A stretch of DNA of 64,000 nucleotides from Pseudodesulfovibrio sp. (GTDB lineage: Bacteria; Desulfobacterota; Desulfovibrionia; Desulfovibrionales; Desulfovibrionaceae), in assembly GCF_028692895.1 (NCBI RefSeq), contig NZ_JAQUWN010000006.1, forward strand, positions 23,217 through 87,216. The letters are read 5' to 3'. How positions within the stretch are numbered: the stretch's first letter is position 1; every line of letters starts with the position of its first letter. The notes beneath the pieces are model-generated. The model had not been told where the DNA came from and made no database searches. It saw nothing but the letters and a program-made list of their open reading frames with translations. Below, piece after piece: positions 42,810 through 51,109 of this stretch. The translations under genes and the position numbers were made by a program.

Positions 42810-44447
42810 TTACTTGGCGTATTTTTTCAGGTCCGCCTCGCGGATTTCCTTGCGTTTGATCTTGCCGCTGATGGTCTTGGGCAGCTCGTCCACGTATTCG
42901 ATGACGCGCGGGTACTTGTAGGGCGCGGTGACCTCGCGGACAAAGGCCTGGAGGGCCTTGGTCAGCTCCTCGGACGGCTCGTAGCCGGGGGCCAGGACCA
43001 CCGTGGCCTTGACCAACTGGCCGCGCACGTCGTCCGGCAGGCCGGTGACGGCCGCCTCGATGACCGCGTCGTGGGCCACCAGGGCGGACTCCACCTCGAA
43101 GGGCCCGATGCGGTAGCCCGAGCTCTTGATGAGGTCGTCGGTGCGGCCCATGAACCAGAGGTAGCCGTCCTCGTCGGCCCAGGCCTTGTCGCCGGTGTGG
43201 TACCAGCCGTCGAACTTGACCGAGGCGGTCTTCTCCGGTTCGTCCATGTAGGCGTCGAACAGGCCGATGACCGGCTTGTCGATGCGAATGCAGATTTCGC
43301 CTTCCTCGCCCTGGGGCACCTTGCGGCCCTCTTCGTCCATGAGCTGGATGTTCCAGCCGGGCACGGGCTTGCCGATGGACCCGGGCTTGGGCTCCATGAA
43401 CTTGAAGGTGGCCACCTGGAGGGTGGTCTCGGTCTGGCCGTACCCTTCGTAGATGGGCATTCCCGTGGCCTTCTTCCAGTCGTGGAAGACCGAGTCGTTG
43501 AGCAGCTCGCCCGCCGTGGTGCAGTGGCGCAGGGCGGAGAGGTCGTACTTGGAGAGGTCCTCGCGCACCAGGAAGCGGTAGATGGTGGGCGGTGCGCAGA
43601 AGGTGGTGACCTTGTTGTCCGCCACGACCTGGAGCAGGTGGGCGGGCACGAACTTGCCCCGGAAGTCCCAGACGAAGATGGCGGCCCCGGCCATCCACTG
43701 GCCGTAGAACTTGCCCCAGACCGATTTGCCCCAGCCCGTGTCGGACACGGTCAGGTGGACGTCGTCGGGCTCCAGGTCGTGCCAGAGCGCGCCGGTGGTG
43801 TAGTGGGAGTAGGCGTACTTGTGGTTGTGAACGACCATCTTGGGCAGGCCTGTGGTGCCGGACGAGAAGAAGATGACCATGGGATCGTTGCCGCAGGGCG
43901 TGTCGGCGGAGCGCGGCAGCTCGGGCGCGCCTTCGGCGAGCAGGGTGTCGTAGCCGACCCAGCCGTCGCTCGGCTCGCCCTCGACCTGGACCAGGTGCTT
44001 CAGGCCGGGGCAATCGGGCCGGGCCCGGTCCACCCGCTCGCGGATGGAGTCCTCGCAGATGATGGCCGAGATGCCCGCGTAGTTGACGCGCTCGGTGATG
44101 TCCTTCCTGGTCAGCAGGGACGGGGAGGGGATGGGGATGGCCCCGATGCGGTGCAGGGCGAGCATGACCGTCCAGTACTCCAGGCGGCGGTAGAGCACGA
44201 GCATGACCCGGTCGCCCTTCTTGGCGCCGCGCGCGAGCAGGGCGTTGGCCAGGCGGCAGGAGGCCTGCTGGAAGAAGGCGAAGTCGAACTCGCGGCGGTG
44301 GTAGTCGTCGTCCACATGGATGAGCGCGGTCTTGGCCGGGTCCATGTGGTCGAGCACGTCGTAGGCGAAGTTGAAGGTGTCGGGGCACTCGGGTTTGTAC
44401 CGGGCCGCCAGGTCCTCGTAGCTCTGATATTCCTCTTTGCTGTACAT
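42810..44447 (-). CDS. AMP-forming acyl-CoA synthetase (copy A)
   Basis: A 545-residue ANL-superfamily enzyme that adenylates a carboxylic acid and makes its CoA thioester. Motifs: SSGTTGLPKMVVH (P-loop A3), YGQTE (A5), GWYHTGD (A7), GRTDDLIKSSGYRIGPFEVE (A8 hinge) and the catalytic lysine in PKTISGKIKRKEIR. DTGWGKSVWGKFYGQW resembles medium-chain or aryl acyl-CoA synthetases of the MACS type. MYSKEEYQ at 44447 was chosen as the start; MIRMYS three codons earlier is possible. Its regulator-like partner lies directly upstream at 44541. The substrate is unknown. The neighbouring ligase is only a distant relative. Confidence 0.9.
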   Translation of the reverse strand: MYSKEEYQSYEDLAARYKPECPDTFNFAYDVLDHMDPAKTALIHVDDDYHRREFDFAFFQQASCRLANALLARGAKKGDRVMLVLYRRLEYWTVMLALHRIGAIPIPSPSLLTRKDITERVNYAGISAIICEDSIRERVDRARPDCPGLKHLVQVEGEPSDGWVGYDTLLAEGAPELPRSADTPCGNDPMVIFFSSGTTGLPKMVVHNHKYAYSHYTTGALWHDLEPDDVHLTVSDTGWGKSVWGKFYGQWMAGAAIFVWDFRGKFVPAHLLQVVADNKVTTFCAPPTIYRFLVREDLSKYDLSALRHCTTAGELLNDSVFHDWKKATGMPIYEGYGQTETTLQVATFKFMEPKPGSIGKPVPGWNIQLMDEEGRKVPQGEEGEICIRIDKPVIGLFDAYMDEPEKTASVKFDGWYHTGDKAWADEDGYLWFMGRTDDLIKSSGYRIGPFEVESALVAHDAVIEAAVTGLPDDVRGQLVKATVVLAPGYEPSEELTKALQAFVREVTAPYKYPRVIEYVDELPKTISGKIKRKEIREADLKKYAK

Positions 44448-44540
44448 TCTAATCATTCTCCGTGATTCCAAATAGTTGCTTTGCTTCTGAACAAGACCGG
44501 CGACCATGCGGTCCGGGCGGGCCGGAGCTTCCGGCCAGCC

Positions 44541-45089
44541 CTATAGAATCACGTCGAGGAACTTGACGTCCCGGCCGTCCAGGCCGCGCAGGGCGTGGGG
44601 CGTCTCGGAGTTGAAATAGAGGGAGTCGCCGGGCTCAACGATGATCGGTTCGCCGCCGAGACGGACCTCCAGGCGGCCCTCCAGGACGTAGATGAACTCC
44701 TGGCCGCGATGGGAGGTCTCGGTCATCTCGTCGCCGCTCTTGGGCGGCACGGTGATGAGGAACGGCTCCATCTCGCGCCCGGCGAACTTGTAGCCCAGGC
44801 TCTTGTAGTCGTAGTCCTTGCGCCGGTCCACGGCGAATCCTTCGTTCTTGCGGACCAGGGCGTAGGACTTGAGGTGCGGCTCGCGCCCGGAGATGAGCGT
44901 GGTAAGGTCCACCCGGCACAGGCGCGAGACGTCGAGCAGGTAGCCCACGGGAATCTCCACCGAGCCGGACTCGTACCGTTCCACCTTCTCCTCGGACATA
45001 CCGAGCAGGTCCGCCATTTCCTTGACCGTCCAGCCGATGCCCTCGCGCAATCCGATCAGGCGCGGGGCGATCTCCTTGTACTGTTCCAT
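44541..45089 (-). CDS. XRE-cupin regulator (copy A)
   Basis: A 182-residue protein with an XRE-type helix-turn-helix (about residues 10-65: WTVKEMADLLGMSEEKVERYESG) and a C-terminal cupin barrel (about 105-180), which contains ETSHRGQEFIYVLEGRLEV, PGDSLYFNSETPHALRG and a histidine-poor metal pocket. Such proteins sense small molecules and control nearby genes. It sits 93 bases upstream of the acyl-CoA ligase copy A and is transcribed with or before it. AGGAGGAAGG precedes the ATG. It resembles the protein at 46963 in layout but only weakly in sequence. Confidence 0.9.
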   Translation of the reverse strand: MEQYKEIAPRLIGLREGIGWTVKEMADLLGMSEEKVERYESGSVEIPVGYLLDVSRLCRVDLTTLISGREPHLKSYALVRKNEGFAVDRRKDYDYKSLGYKFAGREMEPFLITVPPKSGDEMTETSHRGQEFIYVLEGRLEVRLGGEPIIVEPGDSLYFNSETPHALRGLDGRDVKFLDVIL

Positions 45090-45261
45090 GCCTTCCTCCT
45101 GCCATGGCGATGAGTGATGCGCCGGGGATGGTCCCGGCGGCCCGGAAGCCGGGAGGCTGCCGAGGCGTTTGCGTTTCGTTGAAGACGCCGCAGGGCGGCG
45201 CGGGGGGCAGTTGCGGGGGAAAATCGTCGCGGGAGTGACTGCCTGTCGTCGTATCGTCGAA

Positions 45262-45297
45262 AAACGGGGGAAGCCTTGCGGATGCGCGGCTTCCCCC
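45262..45297 (-). terminator. Terminator after acyl-CoA ligase copy B
   Basis: On the minus strand: GGGGGAAGCC (45297-45288), a 12-base loop, GGCTTCCCCC (45275-45266), then GTTTTT. It lies 18 bases after the stop of the ligase copy B, and separates the two regulator-ligase modules. Confidence 0.88.
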
Positions 45298-45315
45298 GGA
45301 GTCGTGTCGCTTGGC

Positions 45316-46956
45316 CTAGGCGTCCGGCCAGAGGTCGGCGGCCATTTCGCGCAGCTTGTACTTCTGCACCTTGCGCGAGGCGGTCATGGGGAACTCGTCC
45401 AGGAAGGTGACGTACTTGGGAATCTTGTACCGCGATATCTTGCCGCGGCAGAAGTCCATGACGTCCTCGGGCGTCAGTTCCGCGTCCTCCTTGAGCACCA
45501 CGAAGGCCCCGACTTCCTCGCCGAACTTGCGGCTGGGCACGCCCGCCACCTGGACGTCGCGCACGCCGTCCATGTGGTAGAGGAACTCCTCGATCTCGCG
45601 CGGGTAGACGTTCTCGCCGCCCCGGATGATCATGTCCTTGAGGCGGCCGGTGATGGTCAGGTAGCCGTCGTCGGCCATGACGCCCAGGTCGCCGGAGTGG
45701 AGCCAGCCGTCCGCGTCGATGGCCTTGGCCGTGGCCTCGGGGTTGTTGTAGTACCCCTTCATGACGTTGTAGCCCCGGCAGCAGATTTCGCCGACCTCGC
45801 CGGTCGGCGCGGTCTCGCCCGTCTCCGGGTTGACGATCTTGATCTCGATCTCGGGCATGGCCGGGCCCACGGTCTCGGTCATGTGCTCGATGGTGTCGCC
45901 GGGTGTGGTCTGGGACATCACCGGGCTGCCCTCGGTCAGGCCGTAGCAGATGGTGATGTCCTTCATGTTCATGACGTCCATGACCTTCTTCATGGCGGTC
46001 ACCGGGCAGGTGGAGCCGGCCATGATGCCCTTGCGCAGGTGCGAGAAGTCGAACCGCTTGAACATGGGGTGTTCGAGGATGGCGATGTACATGGTCGGCA
46101 CGCCGTAGAGGGCGGTGCACTTCTCCACGTCCACGGCGTTCATGACGTCGAGGGTCACGAAGTCCTCCACGATGACCATGGTCACGCCGTGGTTGACGCA
46201 GGCCATGACCCCGAGCACGCAGCCGAAGCAGTGGAAGAGCGGCACGGGCAGGCAGAGCCGGTCGCCCGCGACGAAACCCTGGTTCTTGCCGATCCAGTAG
46301 CCGTTGTTGGTGATGTTGTAATGGGTGAGCTGCACGCCCTTGGGGAACCCGGTGGTGCCCGAGGTGTACTGCATGTTGACCACGTCGTGGACGTCGAGCC
46401 CGGCCTTGCGAGCCGCGTACCGCTCTTCCGTGACCACGGCGGCCATGGCCTGGAGCTCGGGGATGGAGTACATGCCCCGGTGCTTCTCATGGCCGAGGTA
46501 GAAGACCCGCTTGAGGTGCGGGAACTTGTCGGTGCGCAGGTGTCCCCGCTCCTGGACCTTCAGCTCGGGCACCAGCTCGTAGACCGTGGACAGGTAGTCG
46601 TGGTCCCGGTACTCGCCGATGATGAAGAGGTTCTCGGTCTCGGAGTTTTCCAGCAGGAACTGGAGCTCGTGGGAGCGGTAGTGGGTGTTGACCGTGAGCA
46701 GGACTGCGCCGATCTTGGCCGTGGCGAACTGGAGCGTGACCCAGTAGGGCACGTTGTTGGCCCACACGGCCACCTTTTCGCCCTTTTCCACGCCAAGGGC
46801 CATGAGGCCCTTGGCCACGGTGTCCACCAGGTTGTCGAACTCCCGCCAGGTCAGGCGGAAGTCGCGGTCGACGTATACCAGGGCCTCGTTTTCCGGATAT
46901 TTCGATGCGGTCTCTTCCAGCAGTTGGCCGAGGGTGATTTCTCTGAGCGCTGCCAT
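45316..46956 (-). CDS. AMP-forming acyl-CoA synthetase (copy B)
   Basis: A 546-residue ANL-superfamily ligase. Motifs: [18 protein letters not shown] (A3), [10 protein letters not shown] (A5), GWLHSGDLG (A7), [21 protein letters not shown] (A8) and [15 protein letters not shown] with the C-terminal lysine. It is closest in form to fatty-acid-CoA ligases such as FadD, unlike copy A. The substrate cannot be set. It starts seven bases after the stop of its regulator at 46963 and ends in a strong terminator. The gene pair is a separate transcription unit from copy A. Confidence 0.9.
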   Translation of the reverse strand: MAALREITLGQLLEETASKYPENEALVYVDRDFRLTWREFDNLVDTVAKGLMALGVEKGEKVAVWANNVPYWVTLQFATAKIGAVLLTVNTHYRSHELQFLLENSETENLFIIGEYRDHDYLSTVYELVPELKVQERGHLRTDKFPHLKRVFYLGHEKHRGMYSIPELQAMAAVVTEERYAARKAGLDVHDVVNMQYTSGTTGFPKGVQLTHYNITNNGYWIGKNQGFVAGDRLCLPVPLFHCFGCVLGVMACVNHGVTMVIVEDFVTLDVMNAVDVEKCTALYGVPTMYIAILEHPMFKRFDFSHLRKGIMAGSTCPVTAMKKVMDVMNMKDITICYGLTEGSPVMSQTTPGDTIEHMTETVGPAMPEIEIKIVNPETGETAPTGEVGEICCRGYNVMKGYYNNPEATAKAIDADGWLHSGDLGVMADDGYLTITGRLKDMIIRGGENVYPREIEEFLYHMDGVRDVQVAGVPSRKFGEEVGAFVVLKEDAELTPEDVMDFCRGKISRYKIPKYVTFLDEFPMTASRKVQKYKLREMAADLWPDA

Positions 46957-46962
46957 GACGAC

Positions 46963-47520
46963 CTACTCGGGAAAGTAGAGAACGGCGTAGATTTCCGCCT
47001 TGCCGCCCGCCGAAGCGATGTTGTGCGGCACAACGGAGTTGTAATAGACCGAGTCGCCCGGCTCCAGGATGGACTCCTCCGCGCCGTAGATCAGGCGCAC
47101 CTTGCCGGAGTGGACCACGATGAACTCCTCGCCCTCGTGGGAGGAGAGGGCCGTCTCCTTGGCGGATTCGGGGAGCATCTCGATGAAGAACGGCTCCATG
47201 TGGCGGTCTGTCTTGCCCTTGCCCAGGGAGTGGAAGATCATGCCGGGCTCGGCGTCGTCCACGTGGGTGATGAGCTCGTCCTCGCGCTCGGCCAGGCGGA
47301 CGATGAGCGGGTCGCTCGACACCTGGTCGTCCATGAACGTGCCCAGCCGGACGCCGAGGGCGCGGGCCAGTTTGACCAGCGGGCGCAGGGAGGGGTACAT
47401 GTCGTCCTCTTCCACGGCCTTGATGAATTCGTAGTCAAGCGCGGTGCGGCTCGCCAGGTCTTCGATGCTCAGCTTCTGTTTCTCGCGGTAGGATCTGATC
47501 CGCTTACCGACGGTGCTCAT
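46963..47520 (-). CDS. XRE-cupin regulator (copy B)
   Basis: A 185-residue protein: XRE helix-turn-helix at about 8-65 (KQKLSIEDLASRTALDYEFIKAVEED) and a cupin at about 110-185 (ALSSHEGEEFIVVHSGKVRL, PGDSVYYNSVVPHNIAS). It lies six bases before the ligase copy B and probably regulates that operon. The start at 47520 (MSTVGKRIRSYRE) was preferred over an ATG 12 codons upstream, since this region begins the HTH. GGAG lies ten bases before the ATG. The effector is unknown; acyl-CoA or a free acid is only a context-based guess. Confidence 0.9.
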   Translation of the reverse strand: MSTVGKRIRSYREKQKLSIEDLASRTALDYEFIKAVEEDDMYPSLRPLVKLARALGVRLGTFMDDQVSSDPLIVRLAEREDELITHVDDAEPGMIFHSLGKGKTDRHMEPFFIEMLPESAKETALSSHEGEEFIVVHSGKVRLIYGAEESILEPGDSVYYNSVVPHNIASAGGKAEIYAVLYFPE

Positions 47521-47536
47521 GCAGGGGGTCTCCTCA

Positions 47537-47565
47537 AAACTATGACGGTTGGACACATATGTAAA
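47537..47565 (-). promoter_or_regulatory. Candidate promoter of the XRE-cupin B operon
   Basis: Reading leftward: TTTACA (47565-47560), 17 bases, then TAGTTT (47542-47537). An eight-base palindrome ACATATGT (47555-47562) overlaps the -35 region and could be an operator for the XRE protein itself. Weak matches, by eye. Confidence 0.4.
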
Positions 47566-47774
47566 ATCTTTGGCGGCTGTGCGCCGAAGACGACGTTCGT
47601 CGTCCCTGGCCTGTACCCGAAACGGGGAGGAATGTCACCACAAACCGGCCAGCGGCGCGGGGAAGGGACAAGCTCGCGGCGGAAGGCCAAATGGCTTTTT
47701 CCGCCCGGTCCGGTTTGACGCGGGGGAGCCTGGCGGTATAGGTTTTCGCCAACCCGAAGACAGGGAGCTCACCC

Positions 47775-48431
47775 ATGTACTGGATAGCCTTTGGCGACAT
47801 ACACGAAGCGACCGGCGCGGTGGCGTCCGTCCCCGGCCTGGCCGGGGCCGAGGGAGTCATCATCACCGGCGACCTGACCAACCGGGGCGGCCGCGAGGCG
47901 GGCGAGCGCGTCCTCTCCGCCGTGGCCGCCGTCAACCCGCGCATCCTGGCCGTGCCGGGCAACATGGACACGGACGCGGTCCGGGACGTGCTGCGCGAGC
48001 GCGGGGCGGACCTGCACCTGCGCACCCGCGAGCTGGCTCCGGGGCTGGGGTTGGCGGGCGTCGGCCTGTCCACTCCCACGCCTTTCGGCACGCCGGGCGA
48101 GGTCCCGGAAGAGACCCTGGCCGGCTGGCTGGACGACTTGGCCGACAGGATTTCGGGCTTCGACCGGCTCGTGGCGGCCATCCACCAGCCGCCGCTGGGC
48201 TCGGCCCTGGACCGGATTTCGAGCGGCGCGCATGTGGGCAGCCCGGCCGTGCGCCGCTTCATCGAGCGGGTCCGGCCAGACGTGGTGGTCACCGGCCACA
48301 TCCACGAGTCGCGCGGCGCGGAGCGGATCGGCGACACCCTGGTCGTCAACCCCGGCGCACTGGCCGACGGCGGCCATGTGCGCCTGGACTACGAGGGCGG
48401 CAGGCTCTCGGCAACCCTGCTGGGGGTGTAG
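47775..48431 (+). CDS. Calcineurin-like metallophosphoesterase
   Basis: A 218-residue enzyme of the metallophosphoesterase superfamily. The five-motif pattern is present: GDIH (residues 7-10), GDLTNRGG, VPGNMD, AIHQPPLGS and VVTGHIHES. It probably hydrolyses a phosphoester with two metal ions; the substrate is unknown. It is short, as in YfcE-like phosphodiesterases. It begins 16 bases after the start of AGACAGGGAGC, a plausible ribosome site. The rlmH gene follows with no gap between its stop codon and the next ATG. Confidence 0.87.
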   Translation: MYWIAFGDIHEATGAVASVPGLAGAEGVIITGDLTNRGGREAGERVLSAVAAVNPRILAVPGNMDTDAVRDVLRERGADLHLRTRELAPGLGLAGVGLSTPTPFGTPGEVPEETLAGWLDDLADRISGFDRLVAAIHQPPLGSALDRISSGAHVGSPAVRRFIERVRPDVVVTGHIHESRGAERIGDTLVVNPGALADGGHVRLDYEGGRLSATLLGV

Positions 48432-48902
48432 ATGCCGTCCATCGGTTTCGTCTGGGTGGGCAAGCTCAAGGAGCCCTTTTCCCGCGAGGGGTGCGACCTC
48501 TACTGGAAGAAGCTCTCGCGCTTCTACTCCCTGGACGAGGCCGTGGTCCGCGACGCGCCGGGCAAGCTGCCGCCCGCGGACAAGAACCGGTGCGAGGGCG
48601 AGGGCATCCTCTCCAGGTTCAAGAAGGGCGACGTCCCGATCCTCCTGGACGAGCGCGGCGACCGGCTGACCTCGCGCAAGCTGGCCGACCGGCTCCGGCG
48701 CTGGACCGAGGCCCCCAACCAGCGGCCCGTGTTCGTCATCGGCGGGCCCTTCGGCCTGTCGGACGAGGTCCGGGCGGCCGCGCGGGGGACCCTCCGCCTG
48801 AGCGACCTGACCCTGCCCCACGAGCTGGCGCGGCTCGTGCTGCTCGAACAGCTCTACCGGGCCGCCACCATCCTGGCGAACATGCCCTACCATCACGACT
48901 GA
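48432..48902 (+). CDS. rlmH: 23S rRNA (pseudouridine1915-N3)-methyltransferase
   Basis: A 156-residue SPOUT methyltransferase that methylates pseudouridine 1915 in helix 69 of 23S rRNA. The SAM-binding trefoil knot appears as FVIGGPFGLSDEV, followed by LSDLTLPHELARLVLLEQLYRA and the C-terminal ANMPYHHD, the RlmH signature (PYHH/RE). The length matches E. coli RlmH. The metallophosphoesterase stop codon abuts its ATG, so they are probably cotranscribed. A small gene follows 11 bases later. Confidence 0.94.
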   Translation: MPSIGFVWVGKLKEPFSREGCDLYWKKLSRFYSLDEAVVRDAPGKLPPADKNRCEGEGILSRFKKGDVPILLDERGDRLTSRKLADRLRRWTEAPNQRPVFVIGGPFGLSDEVRAAARGTLRLSDLTLPHELARLVLLEQLYRAATILANMPYHHD

Positions 48903-48913
48903 GGAGGCATCCC

Positions 48914-49186
48914 ATGCTGGATTTCGACTACCTGGACCGCCTGCAACACTATTTCGAGAGCGGCGACTGCAAATTCGAGTTCGACAACAACGAGGAACGG
49001 CGCTTCGAAATCCTGGATTTCCTGGAGCGGCTGATGGAGCTGGGCGAGATAGCCGACGGCATGGCCACCAAGCTGATCTTCAAGGACGCCTACGCCTCGC
49101 TGACCACCGAGGAGGGCGCGGCCGCCGCCGAGGCCGAGGGCGAGGGGCTGCCGTTTAATCAGGCCGGGGAGAGCGACCAGAAATAG
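48914..49186 (+). CDS. Small acidic protein, unknown
   Basis: A 90-residue acidic protein. It opens MLDFDYLDRLQHYFESGDCKF, is helical to about residue 60 and ends in an Ala/Glu-rich tail that is probably unstructured. It has one Cys, no membrane segment and no family that I recognise. GAGGAGG lies six bases before the ATG. It is the third gene after the metallophosphoesterase and rlmH. Its last 28 bases overlap rsmG, which reads the opposite way, so the two 3' ends are convergent. Confidence 0.7.
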   Translation: MLDFDYLDRLQHYFESGDCKFEFDNNEERRFEILDFLERLMELGEIADGMATKLIFKDAYASLTTEEGAAAAEAEGEGLPFNQAGESDQK

Positions 49187-49815
49187 CGCGTCCCGCCCGC
49201 CGCCGGATAGTCGGCGCAGGGCCCGGCGCGCCAGCCTTCGGGCAGCGAATCGGGCGCGGGTTCGTTGGCCAGGACGACCACGGTCCCGCCGTCGGCCAGC
49301 AGCGGGCGCACCAGCCCGAGCAGCTCCCGCCAGGGCATGAAGGCCCGGCTCAGGACGAGGTCCGCGCGTCGGCCCTCGGTGCCGCCCGGCGCGGTCAGGG
49401 CGTCCTCGGCCCGGCCCAGGAGCACCCCGGTGTCCTTGAGCCCCATCCTTCCCACGGCGGAGCGCATGAACAGCGCCCGCTTCTCCCGCACCTCCACCAG
49501 CAGGTAGGTCCCGGCCCGCCACAGCGCGCGCAGGGGAATGCCCGGCAACCCGGCCCCGGCCCCCAGGTCCAGGGTCAGCGGCGCGTCCGGCAGCGGCAGC
49601 CCGGCCAGGAAGTCGGCCAGGTGCAGGCTGTCCGCCACCAGGGTGTCGAAGACCGTCTTCCAGTCCGCCTTGCCCACCAGGTTCATCTTCCGGTTCCATT
49701 TGACCAGTTGGTCCAGGTACAGCGCCAGGAGCGCGGCCTGGTCGGCCGATACGGGGCGCCCGAGCCGCGCGGCGGCGGCCTCGACCTGTTTCGGGGAGGG
49801 ATTGGTTGCGGTCAT
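49159..49815 (-). CDS. rsmG: 16S rRNA (guanine527-N7)-methyltransferase
   Basis: A 218-residue SAM-dependent methyltransferase acting on G527 of 16S rRNA. The RsmG pattern is clear: LVKWNRKMNLVGK, LDLGAGAGLPGIPL (SAM motif I) and LVEVREKRALFMRSAV. RADLVLSRAFMPW contains the SRA motif. The start at 49815 (MTATNPSPKQVEAAAARL) was chosen as an in-frame ATG just before the domain. It is convergent with the small acidic gene, overlapping it by 28 bases. The gene is not in the usual gidA-gidB arrangement here. Confidence 0.93.
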   Translation of the reverse strand: MTATNPSPKQVEAAAARLGRPVSADQAALLALYLDQLVKWNRKMNLVGKADWKTVFDTLVADSLHLADFLAGLPLPDAPLTLDLGAGAGLPGIPLRALWRAGTYLLVEVREKRALFMRSAVGRMGLKDTGVLLGRAEDALTAPGGTEGRRADLVLSRAFMPWRELLGLVRPLLADGGTVVVLANEPAPDSLPEGWRAGPCADYPAAGGTRYFWSLSPA

Positions 49816-49880
49816 GGGCTGGCAATATCCTGTTTCGGCCCGGCGCGCCAGTGGTCGGCGGCGTGGGGGCCGGACATGCG

Positions 49881-49906
49881 AAAGGCCCCGGAGGTGCGGG
49901 GCCTTT
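49881..49906. other. Orphan terminator-like hairpin
   Basis: A 10-bp stem AAAGGCCCCG/CGGGGCCTTT with loop GAGGTG in the divergent space between rsmG and the cytochrome gene. No annotated gene ends here on either strand, so it may end antisense readthrough from the left or a small RNA. Confidence 0.45.
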
Positions 49907-49985
49907 CTCATGGAGTGTAGGTGCCAGGGAATGGCGTCAAGGGAGTGTGCGGGTCCATGTCTAGCCCATCCCTTGGCCCGGGGCG

Positions 49986-49999
49986 TTGATCTGGATCAA
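49986..49999. promoter_or_regulatory. FNR-type box TTGAT-CTGG-ATCAA
   Basis: An exact palindrome TTGAT-N4-ATCAA, the FNR consensus, 180 bases before the cytochrome ATG and 170 bases before rsmG. The nearest promoter candidate starts about 65 bases to the right. It may belong to a CRP/FNR-family protein of this organism. Confidence 0.55.
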
Positions 50000-50063
50000 C
50001 GGGCGGAAGATTTTTCGCAACTTTTTCCCGTCTGGCGACTTCTCCCGGTTTTTTCCCCTCCCT

Positions 50064-50092
50064 TTGACTTTTTCCCCTTGTGGAGATATGGG
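50064..50092 (+). promoter_or_regulatory. Candidate promoter of the tetraheme cytochrome
   Basis: TTGACT (50064-50069), 17 bases, TATGGG (50087-50092), giving a start near 50099 and an 80-base leader. The upstream sequence is rich in T-runs. The -10 match is poor on its right half. Confidence 0.4.
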
Positions 50093-50178
50093 CGCTAAAT
50101 GGAGTGATGTCGGCCGGGTACGGGGGGTTTTGCGTCGGTCGGCATTCGGGGGAACATTCACCAAGAGAGGAGTGAGCA

Positions 50179-50736
50179 ATGAAACGACTGCTGCTGTTGT
50201 GTCTGGCGGCGTGCGCCCTGCTCATGGCGTCCGCCGCATTCGCGGCCGGGCCCCATGACATGGAGTGCATGGAGTGCCACAGCACCCACTACGCCAAAGG
50301 CGATTACGCCGTGGGGGTGCAACCGCTTTCCGTCGACAACCCGGCCCGGACCCGGACCGGCATGAAGATCGTGGATATCGACGCCCTGTGCCTGGGCTGT
50401 CACAACGAGGATCAGGGCATCCTGCCCGTCAACCTGCACACCACCCACCCCACCGGGGTGACGCCGACCTATACCAAGGTGCCGCGCCAACTGCTGAAGA
50501 ACGGCGTGTTCTCCTGCGTGAGCTGCCACAATCCGCACCCGTCCAACGCCAACTACAAGTACCTGGTCGCGCCCACGGAAAAGGGGGGCAACATGGGAAC
50601 CTTCTGCGCCATGTGCCATCCCAACCAGTCCGATCCCAGCTCCGTGGCCGCCGCCAAGACCATGAACATCGTGGTGGACGGCCCCGGCGCGCCCATCGTG
50701 GCGGTCCAGCCCGCCCCGGAAACCAAGAAGAAGTAG
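50179..50736 (+). CDS. Periplasmic tetraheme cytochrome c
   Basis: A 185-residue secreted protein. Residues 1-22 form a signal peptide (KRLLLLCLAACALLMASAAFA). Four CxxCH heme sites follow: C30-H34 (CMECH), C71-H75 (CLGCH), C113-H117 (CVSCH) and C143-H147 (CAMCH). The C-terminal 30 residues are Pro-rich and end in lysines. It is a small electron carrier. The spacing does not fit cytochrome c3; it resembles the doubled-CXXCH (NapC/NrfH-like or octaheme-derived) style. GAGAGGAG lies six bases before the ATG. The partner is unknown. A strong terminator follows. Confidence 0.93.
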   Translation: MKRLLLLCLAACALLMASAAFAAGPHDMECMECHSTHYAKGDYAVGVQPLSVDNPARTRTGMKIVDIDALCLGCHNEDQGILPVNLHTTHPTGVTPTYTKVPRQLLKNGVFSCVSCHNPHPSNANYKYLVAPTEKGGNMGTFCAMCHPNQSDPSSVAAAKTMNIVVDGPGAPIVAVQPAPETKKK

Positions 50737-50760
50737 CCGAAACACGCAAAGGCCCCCGAA

Positions 50761-50790
50761 GGGCGCGGTCCGCAGGGCCGCGCCCTTTTT
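50761..50790 (+). terminator. Terminator of the cytochrome gene
   Basis: An 11-bp stem GGGCGCGGTCC / GGGCCGCGCCC with loop GCA and TTTTT, 25 bases after the cytochrome stop. One G-T pair. Confidence 0.88.
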
Positions 50791-50863
50791 CGCGCCCCTT
50801 GCCGACGCGGCGGGCGGGGGCCGGCCCTGGGGGCCTCCCGCGGCCGACCGGGCAACCTGACGG

Positions 50864-50891
50864 TTGACACTTTCCGAAATGGCAGGATAAT
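50864..50891 (+). promoter_or_regulatory. Promoter of tRNA-Met
   Basis: A perfect TTGACA (50864-50869), a 16-base spacer and GATAAT (50886-50891), five of six matching TATAAT. The expected start is near 50898, 13 bases before the tRNA. Confidence 0.85.
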
Positions 50892-50910
50892 AACGGCGCG
50901 CCAGAGCGAC

Positions 50911-50986
50911 GGGCCAGTAGCTCAGTTGGCAGAGCCACCGGCTCATAACCGGTCGGTCCCAGGTTCGAATCCTGGTTGGCCCACCA
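50911..50986 (+). tRNA. tRNA-Met (CAT)
   Basis: A 76-base cloverleaf: acceptor stem GGGCCAG/TTGGCCC (one G-T pair), D arm with GCTCAGTTGGC, anticodon arm ACCGG-CTCATAA-CCGGT with CAT, T arm CCAGG-TTCGAAT-CCTGG, discriminator A and an encoded CCA. The acceptor is fully paired, so it is not an initiator. Elongator Met is the likely assignment. The lysidine-modified Ile2 tRNA has the same anticodon and cannot be ruled out by eye. Confidence 0.95.
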
Positions 50987-50993
50987 AGGATTC

Positions 50994-51026
50994 AAAGAGG
51001 CCCCGATCAGCGGTCGGGGCCTCTTT
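50994..51026 (+). terminator. Terminator of tRNA-Met
   Basis: A perfect 13-bp stem AAAGAGGCCCCGA / TCGGGGCCTCTTT with a seven-base loop, starting eight bases after the CCA. Confidence 0.85.
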
Positions 51027-51109
51027 CCGTTGCTTCCGGGCGGAATCGTTCCCGATCCGCCCGGCGGCGGCTTCCTTGCATTTCGCTTGTATTCATAGTA
51101 TGGATTCCG

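Noticed and set aside
48432..48902. Antisense frames opposite rlmH and the metallophosphoesterase
   Set aside because: Long but without domain features; rlmH has its full signature on the plus strand.
50911..50986. tRNA-Ile2 (CAT, lysidine) instead of tRNA-Met
   Set aside because: Not excluded, but I judged the body closer to elongator tRNA-Met; a tRNA classifier or the presence of another CAT tRNA would settle it.
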